DNA from: Lysinibacillus capsici | GTDB lineage: Bacteria; Bacillota; Bacilli; Bacillales_A; Planococcaceae | Direction of reading: 5' to 3' | Length of the DNA stretch: 64,000 bases | Assembly (NCBI RefSeq): GCF_003367505.1 | Contig: NZ_PXXX01000007.1 | Location: 124,001-188,000, forward strand | Part shown: in pieces, positions 1-10,279 of the stretch | How the letters are laid out: each line of letters begins with the position of its first letter | Numbering within the stretch: the first letter of the stretch is position 1 | The notes under the pieces: generated by a model | Databases searched by the model: none | Seen by the model: only the letters and a program-made list of their open reading frames with translations | Told to the model about the DNA's origin: nothing | Program-made: the position numbers and the translations under genes

Positions 1-1611
1 AATATCATCTAAATCTTGTTCCATTTGTGCTGTGAATTCGATGTTTATGATATCTGGGAAAAATTCTAGTACGAGTTGGTGTACGATCTCTCCTAGCTCT
101 GTTGGCATAAAGCGTTTAGCATCTAATACAACATAGCCACGGCGCTGAATTGTATCGAGGGTCGGTGCATATGTGGACGGGCGCCCAATTCCTAGTTCTT
201 CCATTGTTTTAACAAGTCGCGCCTCAGAATAACGTGGTGGTGGCTGTGTAAAATGTTGTTTAGGCTCGATTTCAAGCGATTTTACTTGATCACCAATTTC
301 CATCTCAGGTAAAAGTTTTGTCGTCTCTTCAGTTTGATCATCAGTACCTTCAATATATAGTTTCATAAAGCCTGCGAATTTAACTTGTGAGCCATTTGCA
401 CGGAATAAAACATCACCATTTTGAAGATCTACAGCTACAGTATCAAGTACTGCCGGTGCCATTTGACTCGCAATAAAGCGCTCCCAAATTAAGCGATATA
501 AGCGTAACTGATCACGGCTAAGTACCGCCTTTAATTCATCTGGTGTCCGCATTGTACTTGTTGGACGTATTGCTTCGTGCGCATCCTGTGCATTTGAAGC
601 TTTCTTTGTTTGTTTTATTTCTGTTGCAATGTATTCTTTTCCATATTTACCCTCAATGTACGTAACCGCTTCTGCTTTTGCCGTATCAGAAATACGTGTG
701 GAATCGGTACGCATATAAGTAATTAACCCGACTGTCCCCTCTTTTTTTCCAATATCTATACCTTCGTATAATTGCTGAGCTAGCATCATGGTCTTCTTAG
801 CACGGAAATTTAATTTTCGTGCAGCTTCTTGCTGTAAAGATGATGTTGTAAAGGCTGGTGCAGCATTACGCTTACGTTCCTTTTTCGTTACATTGACAAC
901 ATCAAAGTTTGTTCCTTTAACATCTTTTAAGATTGCCTTTACTTGTGCTTCATTTGTTAATTTTATTTTGTCTTTACCATTTCCATAGTAAAGGGCATCA
1001 AATGATTTTTTTCCCTTTTCAAACGTTCCTTCAATTGTCCAATATTCTTCAGGTTGGAAGTTTTTAATTTCATTTTCACGATCAATGATCATGCGTAGTG
1101 CTACAGATTGTACCCGACCCGCTGATAAACCTTTTTTTACCTTTTTCCATAGAATTGGGCTAATGTTATAGCCAACAAGTCGATCCAATATACGTCTTGT
1201 TTGCTGCGCATCTACTAAATCCATGTTAATTGGACGTGGGTTTTTAAAAGACTCTATAATTGCATCTTTAGTAATTTCATTAAATACAACACGACAATCT
1301 GAGTGAATATCAATATTTAATGCAGTCGCAAGGTGCCAAGCAATTGCTTCTCCCTCGCGGTCTGGATCGGCCGCTAGATAAACTTTCTTTACTTTTTTAG
1401 CAGCAGACTTTAATTCCTGTAACACAGGTCCTTTACCACGTATCGTAATATATTTAGGCTCGAAATTATTTTCCGCGCTAACGCCCATCTGACTACGTGG
1501 AAGATCCCGTACGTGTCCAACCGACGCTTTCACTTTATATTTCTTTCCTAAATACCGTTCAATTGTTTTTGCTTTTGCTGGTGATTCTACAATCACTAAA
1601 TAATCCGCCAT
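1..1611 (-). CDS. topA: DNA topoisomerase I, 3' end outside the window
   Basis: Type IA topoisomerase that relaxes negative supercoils. The 537 visible codons run in frame to the window edge with no stop. The product starts [16 protein letters not shown]. The Toprim domain carries DPDREGE at about residues 82-88, and the catalytic tyrosine is in [11 protein letters not shown] (about Y299). Bacillus TopA is about 690 residues, so the C-terminal zinc-binding region is missing here only because the window ends. It lies 91 bases downstream of dprA in the usual dprA-topA order and is probably co-transcribed. Confidence 0.97.
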   Translation of the reverse strand, partial: MADYLVIVESPAKAKTIERYLGKKYKVKASVGHVRDLPRSQMGVSAENNFEPKYITIRGKGPVLQELKSAAKKVKKVYLAADPDREGEAIAWHLATALNIDIHSDCRVVFNEITKDAIIESFKNPRPINMDLVDAQQTRRILDRLVGYNISPILWKKVKKGLSAGRVQSVALRMIIDRENEIKNFQPEEYWTIEGTFEKGKKSFDALYYGNGKDKIKLTNEAQVKAILKDVKGTNFDVVNVTKKERKRNAAPAFTTSSLQQEAARKLNFRAKKTMMLAQQLYEGIDIGKKEGTVGLITYMRTDSTRISDTAKAEAVTYIEGKYGKEYIATEIKQTKKASNAQDAHEAIRPTSTMRTPDELKAVLSRDQLRLYRLIWERFIASQMAPAVLDTVAVDLQNGDVLFRANGSQVKFAGFMKLYIEGTDDQTEETTKLLPEMEIGDQVKSLEIEPKQHFTQPPPRYSEARLVKTMEELGIGRPSTYAPTLDTIQRRGYVVLDAKRFMPTELGEIVHQLVLEFFPDIINIEFTAQMEQDLDDI

Positions 1612-1702
1612 CTATGTCTCCCCCTTAGCGAGGTCTATTACTAATTTTTTAAGTTACCTGTTGCAAAATGTATAACAGATTTTAAGATAATGCAACTTTT
1701 TT

Positions 1703-2599
1703 TCAATTTTTGTTAGAAAAGAGGTCTAATGTTTCAATGATTTGATGACCATTCACTATGGGAATTGCTCCTTCAAAAAGCAATTGATTTGTCCCTTTTG
1801 ATTGCGTTGCGTCTATAGGTCCTGGCACCACAAACACATCTTTTCCTTGCTCTAATGCAAGCTCTGTTGTAATAAGCGTGCCACTTTTTAATGCCGCTTC
1901 TGTCACAACTAATGCTTGAGATAAACCACTAATGATTCGGTTACGCATTGGGAAATGCCATTTTTCAGGCTTCATATGAGGAGGATATTCTGTCATTAAT
2001 AACTGGTGCTCTGCCATTTGCGTAGCAAGAATGCGGTTTTCTGATGGATAGAGATAATTAAAACCATGTCCAAGCACAGCTATTGTATGACCGCCCATAT
2101 CGATAGTCGCCCTATGTGCCATTGTATCTGCACCTCTTGCAAGCCCACTAACAACCGTATAATCACGTTGAATAAGCGGCGGGACAATTAAGTCTATCGC
2201 TCTTTTTGAATACGCTGTCGCCTTCCTAGAGCCTATAATAGCTATCTGTTTTTTGTTTGTTAACAGGGAATATTGACCTTTCACATACAATACAGTAGGT
2301 GGACTTGATATTTCAAATAATTGCGCCGGGAAATAGGGATGATAAAACGGGATGGGGAAAATATTAGCCCGTGCATAGGCCTCTTCAAGTGGTGTTGTCA
2401 TAATTTGTCGAAAGAGCTGAGAAAGTTGATGTGCTTTTTGTGCCGATATTTGTAAAACTTTTGCGAGGTCGTCATAATGAATGTCTTCAAAAGAGCTTAA
2501 AATATTCACAGGGGACAACAATTGCTGAAGTTTCTGTAGTGGTAATGGGTACACATAATGTAAGGCTAGTAATCTCTGCGTATCTACTGCGAGAATCAT
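1703..2599 (-). CDS. dprA: DNA processing protein DprA/Smf
   Basis: The Rossmann-fold protein that loads RecA onto incoming single-stranded DNA during transformation. An N-terminal helical region of about 75 residues precedes the DprA core, which shows GSRKATAYSK, then SGLARGADTMAHRA with AVLGHG, then FPMRNRIISGLS and TLITTELALEQGKDVFVVPG. The 298-residue length is normal. Start: ATG eight bases after GGAGG. It lies between sucD and topA as in B. subtilis. The sucD terminator upstream suggests its own promoter in the roughly 170 bases before it. Confidence 0.95.
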   Translation of the reverse strand: MILAVDTQRLLALHYVYPLPLQKLQQLLSPVNILSSFEDIHYDDLAKVLQISAQKAHQLSQLFRQIMTTPLEEAYARANIFPIPFYHPYFPAQLFEISSPPTVLYVKGQYSLLTNKKQIAIIGSRKATAYSKRAIDLIVPPLIQRDYTVVSGLARGADTMAHRATIDMGGHTIAVLGHGFNYLYPSENRILATQMAEHQLLMTEYPPHMKPEKWHFPMRNRIISGLSQALVVTEAALKSGTLITTELALEQGKDVFVVPGPIDATQSKGTNQLLFEGAIPIVNGHQIIETLDLFSNKN

Positions 2600-2767
2600 T
2601 CAATAAACCTCCTTTTATAATAGAAGAAATTAAATGACCGCATGATAATTTTCAACACAACATTGCATTATTATTTATAACATCTGCCACAAAATTGTTG
2701 ATTTCTTCATAAGTAAGTAGGTAATTGTTGAATGAAGTATGATAAACAGTGTATAAATAATGAAAAA

Positions 2768-2790
2768 GATGTAGCCGTAATGGCTACATC
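2768..2790 (-). terminator. Rho-independent terminator of sucCD
   Basis: A perfect 9-bp stem (GATGTAGCC/GGCTACATC) with a 5-base loop, followed on the minus strand by TTTTTC. It sits 8 bases past the sucD stop codon. Confidence 0.88.
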
Positions 2791-2797
2791 TTCCATT

Positions 2798-3700
2798 TTA
2801 ATGGGTTTTACACTTTTCGTATAGCCCTTTTTCTTTAATTACTTTAATTAATGTTTCACCAATTACAGAAGGTGTTTCTGCAACTTCAATACCAGCTTCG
2901 TTCATTGCTTTAATTTTCTCCGCTGCTGTTCCTTTACCACCAGAAATGATAGCACCAGCGTGACCCATACGTTTGCCAGGAGGTGCAGTTTGTCCACCAA
3001 TAAAGCCTACAACAGGTTTTGTCATATTTGCCTTAATCCATGCCGCTGCTTCTTCCTCAGCTGTACCACCGATTTCACCAATCATAACAACTGCGTATGT
3101 TTCTGGATCATTATTAAAGGCTTCAAGCACATCAATGAAGTTTGTACCGTTGACAGGGTCTCCACCAATACCTACTGCAGTTGTTTGACCAATTCCAGCT
3201 TGTGTTAATTGGTGTACTGCTTCATATGTTAATGTACCAGAACGAGAAACAACTCCTACATGGCCTTTTGTATGAATATAACCAGGCATGATACCAATTT
3301 TACATTCATCAGCTGTTATAACACCTGGACAGTTTGGACCTACTAGTCGAGTGTTTTTACCTTCCATATAACGTTTAACCTTAACCATATCAAGGACAGG
3401 AATATGCTCTGTGATACAGATTGTTAATTCTAATTCAGCATCAACAGCTTCTAAAATTGCATCTGCCGCAAATGGTGCAGGTACATAGATAACTGAAGTT
3501 GTAGCACCTGTTGCAGCTACAGCTTCTGCTACTGTATTGAAAACAGGAACTCCCTCGATTTCAAGTCCACCTTTACCTGGTGTTACACCTGCTACGATTT
3601 TAGTACCATACTCAAGCATTTGCTTCGTATGGAAAAGAGCTGTTTCGCCCGTAATCCCTTGTACAATTACCTTCGTATCTTTGTTAATAAATACAGCCAT
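2798..3700 (-). CDS. sucD: Succinyl-CoA synthetase, alpha subunit
   Basis: TCA-cycle enzyme that couples succinyl-CoA cleavage to NTP synthesis, working with SucC. The N-terminal CoA-binding Rossmann domain shows [16 protein letters not shown]. The phosphorylated histidine is in [16 protein letters not shown] (about H247). The 300-residue length matches the family. The start lies 17 bases after sucC, forming a two-gene operon, and a strong terminator follows. Confidence 0.97.
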   Translation of the reverse strand: MAVFINKDTKVIVQGITGETALFHTKQMLEYGTKIVAGVTPGKGGLEIEGVPVFNTVAEAVAATGATTSVIYVPAPFAADAILEAVDAELELTICITEHIPVLDMVKVKRYMEGKNTRLVGPNCPGVITADECKIGIMPGYIHTKGHVGVVSRSGTLTYEAVHQLTQAGIGQTTAVGIGGDPVNGTNFIDVLEAFNNDPETYAVVMIGEIGGTAEEEAAAWIKANMTKPVVGFIGGQTAPPGKRMGHAGAIISGGKGTAAEKIKAMNEAGIEVAETPSVIGETLIKVIKEKGLYEKCKTH

Positions 3701-3717
3701 TGTTCTCCCTGCCTTCC

Positions 3718-4878
3718 TTAGCCTACTAGTCCCACAATTTTTTGTGCACCGTCAGCCATTGAATCCGCTGCAACGATGTTTAAACCAGATGCATTTAAAA
3801 TTTCTTTTCCAAGTTCAACATTTGTACCTTCTAAGCGTACAACTAATGGCACAGCTAAACCAATCTCTTTAGCAGCCGTTACAACACCCTCAGCAATAAT
3901 GTTACACTTCATAATTCCACCAAAGATGTTTACGAAAATGCCTTTTACGTTTGGATCAGAAAGGATAATTTTGAAAGCCTCTGTTACTTTTTCAGCTGTT
4001 GCACCGCCCCCTACATCTAGGAAGTTAGCAGGGCTTCCGCCATAATAACTAATTGTATCCATCGTTGCCATTGCAAGACCAGCACCGTTAACCATACAGC
4101 CAATATTTCCATCTAATGAAATATAGCTTAGGTCATATTTCGAAGCTTCGATTTCTTTTGCATCTTCTTCGTCAAAATCGCGTAATTCGACAATATCCTT
4201 ATGTCGATATAATGCATTGGCATCAAAATTGAATTTAGCATCTAATGCTACTACTTCGCCTTGTCCAGTTACAACAAGTGGATTAATTTCTACAATTGAT
4301 GCATCTTTGTCGATAAATGCTTGATATAAGCCTAACATTAATTTAACAGCTTTCCCTACAAGGTTTGCTGGAATATTCATATTAAACGCCATACGACGTG
4401 CTTGGAAGCTTGTTAATCCAACTACAGGATCTACAACTTCTTTGAAGATTTTTTCTGGATTTGTTTCTGCTACTTCTTCAATATCCATACCGCCTTCTTC
4501 AGATCCCATCACTGTTACACGAGATGTAGCACGGTCTAATACTAGACTTAAATAGTATTCTTTTTGGATATCAGAACCCTCTTCAATATACAAACGTTTT
4601 ACTTCTTTTCCTTCTGGACCTGTTTGATGAGTCACTAAAATTTTTCCTAATAACTCTTTTGCGTATGTGCGCACCTCGTCAAGGTTTTTAGCGATTTTGA
4701 CACCGCCTGCTTTACCGCGTCCACCTGCATGGATTTGCGCCTTGACTACTGTTACGTTTGAGCCAAGTTCCTTCGCTACTTTTACTGCTTCATCAGGGGA
4801 AAAAGCAACTTTTCCGTTTGGTACAGCTACACCATATTTTCTCAGAATCTCTTTCCCTTGATATTCATGGATATTCAT
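3718..4878 (-). CDS. sucC: Succinyl-CoA synthetase, beta subunit (ADP-forming type)
   Basis: ATP-grasp subunit that binds the nucleotide and succinate. The product begins [17 protein letters not shown] and ends in the ligase domain, with [19 protein letters not shown] and [13 protein letters not shown]. An in-frame ATG lies 18 bases further upstream, but GGAGG is placed seven bases before the MNIHEY start. That gives 386 residues, the usual length, so this start is preferred. It is first in the sucCD operon. Confidence 0.97.
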   Translation of the reverse strand: MNIHEYQGKEILRKYGVAVPNGKVAFSPDEAVKVAKELGSNVTVVKAQIHAGGRGKAGGVKIAKNLDEVRTYAKELLGKILVTHQTGPEGKEVKRLYIEEGSDIQKEYYLSLVLDRATSRVTVMGSEEGGMDIEEVAETNPEKIFKEVVDPVVGLTSFQARRMAFNMNIPANLVGKAVKLMLGLYQAFIDKDASIVEINPLVVTGQGEVVALDAKFNFDANALYRHKDIVELRDFDEEDAKEIEASKYDLSYISLDGNIGCMVNGAGLAMATMDTISYYGGSPANFLDVGGGATAEKVTEAFKIILSDPNVKGIFVNIFGGIMKCNIIAEGVVTAAKEIGLAVPLVVRLEGTNVELGKEILNASGLNIVAADSMADGAQKIVGLVG

Positions 4879-4930
4879 AATACATCCTCCCATCAAACAT
4901 TTGCATAGAATTGTTTTACTAACATAGACT

Positions 4931-4959
4931 ATTCTAACGAAAGATTCTGATAAAGTCTA
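4931..4959 (-). promoter_or_regulatory. Probable SigA promoter of sucCD
   Basis: On the minus strand TAGACT, 17 bases, TAGAAT, placed about 53 bases before the sucC start. The -10 is a 5/6 match and the -35 a 4/6 match to consensus. Confidence 0.5.
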
Positions 4960-5040
4960 CACTTTGTCTTTAGTTCGAATTTTCTCTCTTATTATGACGC
5001 TTTTTTCTATTTTGTGTACTAAAACAGCTTGTAAAAATAA

Positions 5041-5343
5041 TCAGAATAATTCATTTTTTCTATATTTTTGCGCATGTTGCTGATCCAAACGATAAATAAA
5101 TGCGAAAACCTCTGCTACTGCCTGATATAATTCTTCAGGAATAGACTCATTTAAATCTAATTGACCAAGTAACTGCACAAGGTTAGGATCCTCATAAATC
5201 GGCACATTATGCTCATTTGCTCTTGCCAAAATGTTCTCGGCAATTTTCCCTTTTCCCTTTGCTACAACAGTGGGACTATCAAATTGACCAAGCTTATACG
5301 TAAGCGCAATTGCCTCTTTTCGAGTAAGTTTTTCTTCGCTCAT
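5041..5343 (-). CDS. FlhB C-terminal-domain-like protein (YlqH type)
   Basis: A 100-residue cytoplasmic protein resembling only the C-terminal domain of the flagellar export switch protein FlhB. Visible features are LTYKLGQFDSPTVVAKGKGK, then NVPIYEDPNLVQLLGQLDLN and PEELYQAVAEVFAFIYRLD. There is no membrane segment and no NPTH autocleavage motif. It overlaps the preceding FliK-like ORF by four bases (ATGA), so the two are translationally coupled. The pair corresponds to ylqG-ylqH upstream of sucC in B. subtilis. Its exact function is unknown. Confidence 0.85.
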   Translation of the reverse strand: MSEEKLTRKEAIALTYKLGQFDSPTVVAKGKGKIAENILARANEHNVPIYEDPNLVQLLGQLDLNESIPEELYQAVAEVFAFIYRLDQQHAQKYRKNELF

Positions 5344-7229
5344 ACGCGGATATCCACCCCACTCTGCTCCTCTCGCTGTTCTACTACAGGACCTACTTTT
5401 TCCGTTTGCCCTTTATCAAATTGTTTAATAAACACACCTGAAAGTTGATAATTTTTTTCAGCCAGTCCAATTTTTAAAGCAGCCTTCAACGGCTCAGCAA
5501 GTGATTGAATTTCCGAATTTTCATTAAAGACCGTTACTGTGACAACTCTATTTTGAACCTGCATATCAATCACTGTTTCTTGCATAGATGCCATTTGTAA
5601 ATAAAATAATACGCGTGCATAGTTTGCATCAATTTTGCCATTATCTTTCATGCGACCATTCCATTGTAAGGTTGCATCCATCTTCTTGCCAAAAAATTCA
5701 AGTGGAACTTGCATGATGAGCTGATGTTGATGACCATTTTCTCCTGAAGATAACTGCATTCCATTCATACGCGTCATAAGCATCTCTGCCGCTTCCTTCA
5801 TTTGAGGTGGTATATTAGTTTCCTGCAATAATGTATGGAGCTGTGGCTTTAGCTGATGCGCAATCATGTGTAAATCAGCCGACTTGTTTCCGAGTGTAGC
5901 CTCGTAGCTAATTCCTAAATTTTTCAACACCGTTTTAAGTGCATGTTCCATCGCTTTACTATCCATTGAATTTTGTACTAGTGCTTCTGCTTGTGTCACA
6001 ACTTGCTGTATAAATGGTTGCGAAGAATCAATACTATTTTTCACCAGATTGCGCATGAGTGCCTCAGTCTGTGAAGGAGAATTGGCCTCTTGCTTAATTA
6101 GGGATAACAAATGATCTTTCATAGAAAGTGTATGGGCATCCTGTGTAAATAAACGATCAGCTGTATTTTGAGTAAAAGCTTTTAATAACTGATCCTGCAT
6201 TTGTTTAGCAAAAACATCTAGCGTTTGTTTTGATACTGGTAGTTGATTAAAACGATCCACAAGCTGATTGATTTGCTGTTTTTGTCCATTCGTTAATAAA
6301 TTTTGACTTTCGGTCCATGATTTAAGCTGTTCCACCAGTTGTCTAGCATTTTCTGGCTTTGTAGCAAGAATGGTTTGAATAACTTGACCAGCTTGCTGTA
6401 TTGGCTGAAAGGCTTTTGCTTCATTCATTTTTGACCAGTTTTGCAATGTAGCCTGCTGGGGGAGAATCCCTGATTCTTTTAGCATTGATAAAGCTTGCAT
6501 TTTTTCATTCATTGTCGCAGAACTATTCGTTAAACTTTGTAAAAGCCTTGCAAGCACTGCACTACCTGTTTCTACTTCAAAGGGCTTGGCAATCGCTTGT
6601 ACTTGTTGCATTAAATTTTGCCTCAATGACTCAGATAGGGTTGTATCCTTCGCTAAAAGCTGAGCAAAGTTATCCATGATAGCGGTCATACCAGATGTCT
6701 TTTGACCACTCATCAATGCTTGAAACACATCGTTTATCATAGGCATTTTAAGCTCTATCATTTTTTGAATGGTTTGTAGAGCATCTACTTTTGATATACC
6801 CTCTGGCAATGCCTTTAACCACATTTCAGCTTGCAGCATTTGCTCTTTAGAAATTGGTAGCTGCGCTTTCATAAAATGCCCTAATAATTGCTGCATCTCT
6901 GCAGATTTTGGCAAATTCATGGATTCTAATAACTGATTAATTTGCTGACTCGGTGTAGATGCCTGCGCCATCGGTCCAGTCACTATTTTCAATTCCGTTT
7001 GTGGATTTGTCCCTGTTACCTGAAAGAAATGGGCATCCCCGGCTTTTAACGGCACTTCGAGTTTAGCTATAAATTTTTGATTACCTACTTGTATTTCTGC
7101 CATTTGATCTGGATATAATTGCTTAATTGTTCCATGAAATACTTGTCCTTGTTTTAAAGCAAGTGGTTGATTTGTCGAAGTCATTGCATTTTGCTGTATC
7201 TGAATTGGATTAAATGATGTGGCTGTCAT
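5340..7229 (-). CDS. FliK-like protein (YlqG type)
   Basis: A 629-residue, glutamine- and methionine-rich helical protein with a conserved C-terminal part (LIMQVPLEFFGKKMDATLQW onward) resembling flagellar hook-length control proteins. The rest is low-complexity helix. The first ATG of the frame directly abuts GGAGT. The ATG two codons later has seven-base spacing and is the likelier start. It lies 56 bases after rnhB and overlaps the FlhB-like gene, so it is probably in the rnhB transcript. A role in export-substrate length control is inferred only. Confidence 0.8.
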   Translation of the reverse strand: MTATSFNPIQIQQNAMTSTNQPLALKQGQVFHGTIKQLYPDQMAEIQVGNQKFIAKLEVPLKAGDAHFFQVTGTNPQTELKIVTGPMAQASTPSQQINQLLESMNLPKSAEMQQLLGHFMKAQLPISKEQMLQAEMWLKALPEGISKVDALQTIQKMIELKMPMINDVFQALMSGQKTSGMTAIMDNFAQLLAKDTTLSESLRQNLMQQVQAIAKPFEVETGSAVLARLLQSLTNSSATMNEKMQALSMLKESGILPQQATLQNWSKMNEAKAFQPIQQAGQVIQTILATKPENARQLVEQLKSWTESQNLLTNGQKQQINQLVDRFNQLPVSKQTLDVFAKQMQDQLLKAFTQNTADRLFTQDAHTLSMKDHLLSLIKQEANSPSQTEALMRNLVKNSIDSSQPFIQQVVTQAEALVQNSMDSKAMEHALKTVLKNLGISYEATLGNKSADLHMIAHQLKPQLHTLLQETNIPPQMKEAAEMLMTRMNGMQLSSGENGHQHQLIMQVPLEFFGKKMDATLQWNGRMKDNGKIDANYARVLFYLQMASMQETVIDMQVQNRVVTVTVFNENSEIQSLAEPLKAALKIGLAEKNYQLSGVFIKQFDKGQTEKVGPVVEQREEQSGVDIRV

Positions 7230-7285
7230 ATACATACTCCTTTCATCAATTACTCCTTCGTGTAATTGTCTACCGTTTTTTAACT

Positions 7286-8047
7286 TTATGAAAACATAGA
7301 TTTTATTGGTTCAAATGATTTACGATGGTGAATAGTCGGTCCAAATTCTTCTAACGCTTCTAAATGTTGCTTAGTCCCATACCCTGCATGTTGCGCAAAG
7401 CCATACATTGGAAATTCCTCGTCTAATTGCTCCATATACTCATCCCGTGCCGTTTTAGCTAAAATGGATGCGGCTGCTATCGCTAAGCTCTTAGCATCTC
7501 CTTTTATAATCGAATCTTGAGGAATTGTAATAGGTAATGTCATAGCATCTACTAAAACAACATCCGGCTTCGTTGACAATGATTCAACACTTACCTTCAT
7601 AGATTGTTTTGTTGCCTCATATATATTCAGTTCATCAATTTGTTGGGCAGATTGAAAATGAATAAAATAGCTTATGGCATGCTCTTTAACTAATTTAGCA
7701 AAGCCGTTTCGTTTATCCTTCGATAATTGCTTTGAGTCATTCAGACCAACAAGTGCCTCACAATTTGTCGGTAAAATTACTGCTGCCGTTACGACTGGCC
7801 CTGCTAGTGGTCCTCTTCCTGCTTCATCTACACCCGCAATAAATGTATCTGTTCCTCCATAGCTTAAATCGAATGTAACTTTTTTTTGATGCTCTTGCAG
7901 TAATTGATGTTTTTTATCTTGTCTCTTTTGCCAAGTTAGCCATGCCTTTTGTACACCTGCTCTTTCATCGGCTGCAACTTCTTTCATCCAATCTTGCCAT
8001 TCCTCAGCAGCTTTCAATGCAGTTGTAATTTCCTTAATCGTTTTCAT
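7286..8047 (-). CDS. rnhB: Ribonuclease HII
   Basis: Cleaves the RNA strand of RNA-DNA hybrids and initiates ribonucleotide excision repair. The catalytic segment is AGVDEAGRGPLAGPVVTAAV. Later acidic residues lie in VVLVDAMTLP and AASILAKTARDEYM. An in-frame ATG nine codons upstream lacks a good ribosome site, while AAGGAG precedes the MKTIKEIT start by about seven bases. That gives 253 residues, as in Bacillus RnhB. It sits between rbgA and ylqG as in B. subtilis. Confidence 0.96.
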   Translation of the reverse strand: MKTIKEITTALKAAEEWQDWMKEVAADERAGVQKAWLTWQKRQDKKHQLLQEHQKKVTFDLSYGGTDTFIAGVDEAGRGPLAGPVVTAAVILPTNCEALVGLNDSKQLSKDKRNGFAKLVKEHAISYFIHFQSAQQIDELNIYEATKQSMKVSVESLSTKPDVVLVDAMTLPITIPQDSIIKGDAKSLAIAAASILAKTARDEYMEQLDEEFPMYGFAQHAGYGTKQHLEALEEFGPTIHHRKSFEPIKSMFS

Positions 8048-8078
8048 TGTGTACTCCTTCTTGCTTCTATTCATTCAA

Positions 8079-8087
8079 ACTATATCA
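8079..8087 (-). promoter_or_regulatory. Possible extended -10 promoter of rnhB
   Basis: On the minus strand TG-A-TATAGT, about 30 bases before the rnhB start and downstream of the rbgA terminator. No good -35 is visible. Confidence 0.35.
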
Positions 8088-8173
8088 TGTTCAGTTATTA
8101 TGTAGTCTCTTTAACTTGAAAACTATTTTCCTCTCTATAGTCATTATCGGTTAAAAAATGTATTCCTAAAAGA

Positions 8174-8205
8174 AAAACTGTCACAAAAGAACGTGTGACA
8201 GTTTT
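8174..8205 (-). terminator. Rho-independent terminator of rbgA
   Basis: An 11-bp stem (AAAACTGTCAC/GTGACAGTTTT) followed by T-rich sequence on the minus strand, six bases after the rbgA stop codon. Confidence 0.88.
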
Positions 8206-8211
8206 AAATAC

Positions 8212-9087
8212 TTATAATTGTTCAGTTTCCTTTTCTAACTGTTCATCCACAAAATCAAAGGTAAGTTTACCTAATTGTAATCCACGGATATCTCGAACAA
8301 TTAGTTGAGCTACTTGATCATAATCTATTTCTCCACCAGGACCAAACACACGACGCAGCTTACCAATATGGTCAAAAGTATCCACTAACTCCTCATGGAT
8401 AAACTCAAGACCGTAACGCTCTTCCATACGCTTTGGATAATGATTAGATAAGAAGCGTAATCCATAGACAGCTAGGTCTTCCATATTTGTAATAGTATCC
8501 TTAATAGCACCAGTTAAAGCTAATTTAAAGCCTACTTCTTGATCCTCAAACTTTGGCCATAAAATACCTGGTGTATCCAATAGTTCAAGCTCTTTACCAA
8601 CTTTGATCCATTGCTGTGCCTTTGTCACACCTGGTGTATTGCCTGTTTTAGCGATATTTTTTTTCGCTAAGCGATTTATCAATGTTGATTTTCCCACGTT
8701 TGGAATACCCACAATCATGGCACGAATAGCTCTAGGCTTCATTCCTCTTGCTTTCATACGATCAAATTTTTCTTTTAAAATTTCTTGTGCCGCTTTTGTT
8801 ACTTGCTGTAAGCCCTTGCCCTCAAGTGAGTTAATGGCTACTGCTTTATGACCACGCTTTGCAAAATACTCTACCCATTTCCGTGTTTCTTGTTCATCTG
8901 CCATATCCGCTTTATTTAAGATCAAAAGACGAGGTTTTTGGTTAATGACTTCGTCAATCATCGGATTACGTGAGGATAGCGGTAAACGTGCATCTATTAA
9001 TTCAAAGATAATATCGACAAGCTTTAATTTTTCAGTTACTTCACGTCGGGCTTTAGCCATATGCCCTGGAAACCATTGTATCGTCAC
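8212..9087 (-). CDS. rbgA: Ribosome biogenesis GTPase RbgA (YlqF)
   Basis: Circularly permuted GTPase needed for late assembly of the 50S subunit. Motif order confirms the permutation: G4 NKAD near residue 58, then G1 GIPNVGKST, then G3 [10 protein letters not shown]-terminal RNA-binding region follows, for 291 residues in all. The start codon is GTG, eight bases after AGGAGG, and gives [14 protein letters not shown] terminator-like hairpin separates it from lepB by only 57 bases, so it may depend on partial read-through. Confidence 0.96.
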   Translation of the reverse strand: MTIQWFPGHMAKARREVTEKLKLVDIIFELIDARLPLSSRNPMIDEVINQKPRLLILNKADMADEQETRKWVEYFAKRGHKAVAINSLEGKGLQQVTKAAQEILKEKFDRMKARGMKPRAIRAMIVGIPNVGKSTLINRLAKKNIAKTGNTPGVTKAQQWIKVGKELELLDTPGILWPKFEDQEVGFKLALTGAIKDTITNMEDLAVYGLRFLSNHYPKRMEERYGLEFIHEELVDTFDHIGKLRRVFGPGGEIDYDQVAQLIVRDIRGLQLGKLTFDFVDEQLEKETEQL

Positions 9088-9112
9088 AGCTATACCTCCT
9101 AAACTAAAAGAA

Positions 9113-9138
9113 AAAGGGAGTGATTATGCTCTCCCTTT
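9113..9138 (-). terminator. Terminator between lepB and rbgA
   Basis: An 8-bp stem (AAAGGGAG/CTCCCTTT) with a 10-base loop and a following T-rich stretch on the minus strand, just after the lepB stop. No full promoter fits between it and rbgA. Confidence 0.75.
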
Positions 9139-9144
9139 CTTACA

Positions 9145-9714
9145 TTACTTTACAATTTTTATATCACTAAATGGCCAGAAAATCAGACTAGTATTACCGA
9201 TAATTTCTTTTTGGTTAACAAGGCCAATATGTCGACTGTCTTTACTATATCGACGATTATCTCCCATAACAAAGATATACCCCTCAGGAATGGTATTGCT
9301 ATCCAAGGAAACATCAATGTCATTTAAGGTGAAATCTTCTGTTAAAGTTCCCTCTGTGATTTGCGCTTTATAGGCATCTAAATAGGGTTCTTCAATTGGC
9401 TCACCATTTATATACAATTGATCATCCTTATACTCTAATGTATCTCCTGGCAATCCAATTACACGCTTTATGTAATTTTTTTGTTCAGGTGCATGAAATA
9501 CAACGATATCAAAACGTTTAGGCTCACCTATTTTATAACCAATTTTATTCACAATCATTCGGTCGCCATCTTCAAGGGTTGGCATCATGGACTCTCCATC
9601 AACTGCAATGGGTGTAAATAAAAAATATCGAATAACTGCAGCAATCGCAAATGCAATTAATAGTGCTTTTGTCCATTCCCATAATTCATTTTTTTCTTTC
9701 ACTTGTTTTTCCAT
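9145..9714 (-). CDS. lepB: Signal peptidase I
   Basis: Membrane serine protease that removes signal peptides from secreted proteins. One N-terminal membrane segment (about residues 15-35) is followed by the catalytic Ser42 in DGESMMPTL and Lys83 in NYIKRVIGLPGD. Box E, MGDNRRYSKDSR, is present. The 189-residue length fits a Bacillus SipS-type enzyme. It lies between rplS and rbgA, a position not occupied in B. subtilis, and has its own promoter and terminator. Confidence 0.95.
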   Translation of the reverse strand: MEKQVKEKNELWEWTKALLIAFAIAAVIRYFLFTPIAVDGESMMPTLEDGDRMIVNKIGYKIGEPKRFDIVVFHAPEQKNYIKRVIGLPGDTLEYKDDQLYINGEPIEEPYLDAYKAQITEGTLTEDFTLNDIDVSLDSNTIPEGYIFVMGDNRRYSKDSRHIGLVNQKEIIGNTSLIFWPFSDIKIVK

Positions 9715-9740
9715 TGAGAATTGCCCCCTTGTCTAACACC

Positions 9741-9770
9741 ATTTTAGATGATAGTGAATAAAGATGACAA
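9741..9770 (-). promoter_or_regulatory. Probable SigA promoter of lepB
   Basis: On the minus strand TTGTCA, 18 bases, TAAAAT, about 27 bases before the lepB start and just past the rplS terminator. Confidence 0.6.
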
Positions 9771-9781
9771 GCAAAAAGAAA

Positions 9782-9804
9782 AGAGGCTTGAACACAAGCC
9801 CCTC
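9782..9804 (-). terminator. Terminator of rplS
   Basis: On the minus strand a stem GGCTTG/CAAGCC with a TGTT loop, extended by imperfect outer pairs and followed by TCTTTTCTTTTT. Confidence 0.78.
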
Positions 9805-9819
9805 ACTTTTAAGTCATAA

Positions 9820-10164
9820 TTATCGAATTTCTTTAATACGAGCAGCTTTACCACGTAGGTTACGTAGGTAGTAAAGTTTAGCACGACGTACTTTACCACG
9901 ACGTACAACTTCTAAGTTAGCGATTTTTGGTGTGTGTACAGGGAATGTACGCTCAACACCTACACCGTAAGAAATTTTACGAACTGTGAAAGTTTCGCTA
10001 ATTCCGCCACCACGACGTTTAATTACTACACCTTCGAAAATTTGGATACGTTCACGAGTACCCTCTACTACTTTCACGTGTACCTTAACAGTATCACCAG
10101 GACGGAAAGTTGGTAGATCAGAGCGAAGCTGAGATTTTGTAATTTCTGCAATAATGTTTGACAT
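9820..10164 (-). CDS. rplS: Ribosomal protein bL19
   Basis: Large-subunit protein at the 30S-50S interface. The 114 residues are typical, with [20 protein letters not shown] and the C-terminal [20 protein letters not shown]. It follows trmD across a 115-base leader and ends the rimM-trmD-rplS group, with its own terminator. Confidence 0.98.
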   Translation of the reverse strand: MSNIIAEITKSQLRSDLPTFRPGDTVKVHVKVVEGTRERIQIFEGVVIKRRGGGISETFTVRKISYGVGVERTFPVHTPKIANLEVVRRGKVRRAKLYYLRNLRGKAARIKEIR

Positions 10165-10270
10165 TGTTTTCTCTCCTTAGACAGATGCTCTTGCACGCAA
10201 TCTATGCCACAGCGGAACACCGTAATTCAGTACTCACATAGAAGTACAGATTAGATGTTATCATAAATAG
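10165..10270 (-). promoter_or_regulatory. Probable L19 leader RNA upstream of rplS
   Basis: The region between trmD and rplS is in the position of the known Firmicute L19 leader, thought to let bL19 control its own synthesis. The minus strand shows TGATAACATC, then GTGAGTACTGAATTACGG with TGTTCCGC, then GATTGCGTGCAAGAGC, before the ribosome site AAGGAGAG. The assignment rests on position and recalled resemblance, not on a covariance-model search. Confidence 0.55.
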
Positions 10271-10279
10271 ATTCGGCAA

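Noticed and set aside
3537-3872. 111-residue plus-strand ORF opposite sucC-sucD
   Set aside because: It is an antisense shadow of two clear coding sequences, with no start signal.
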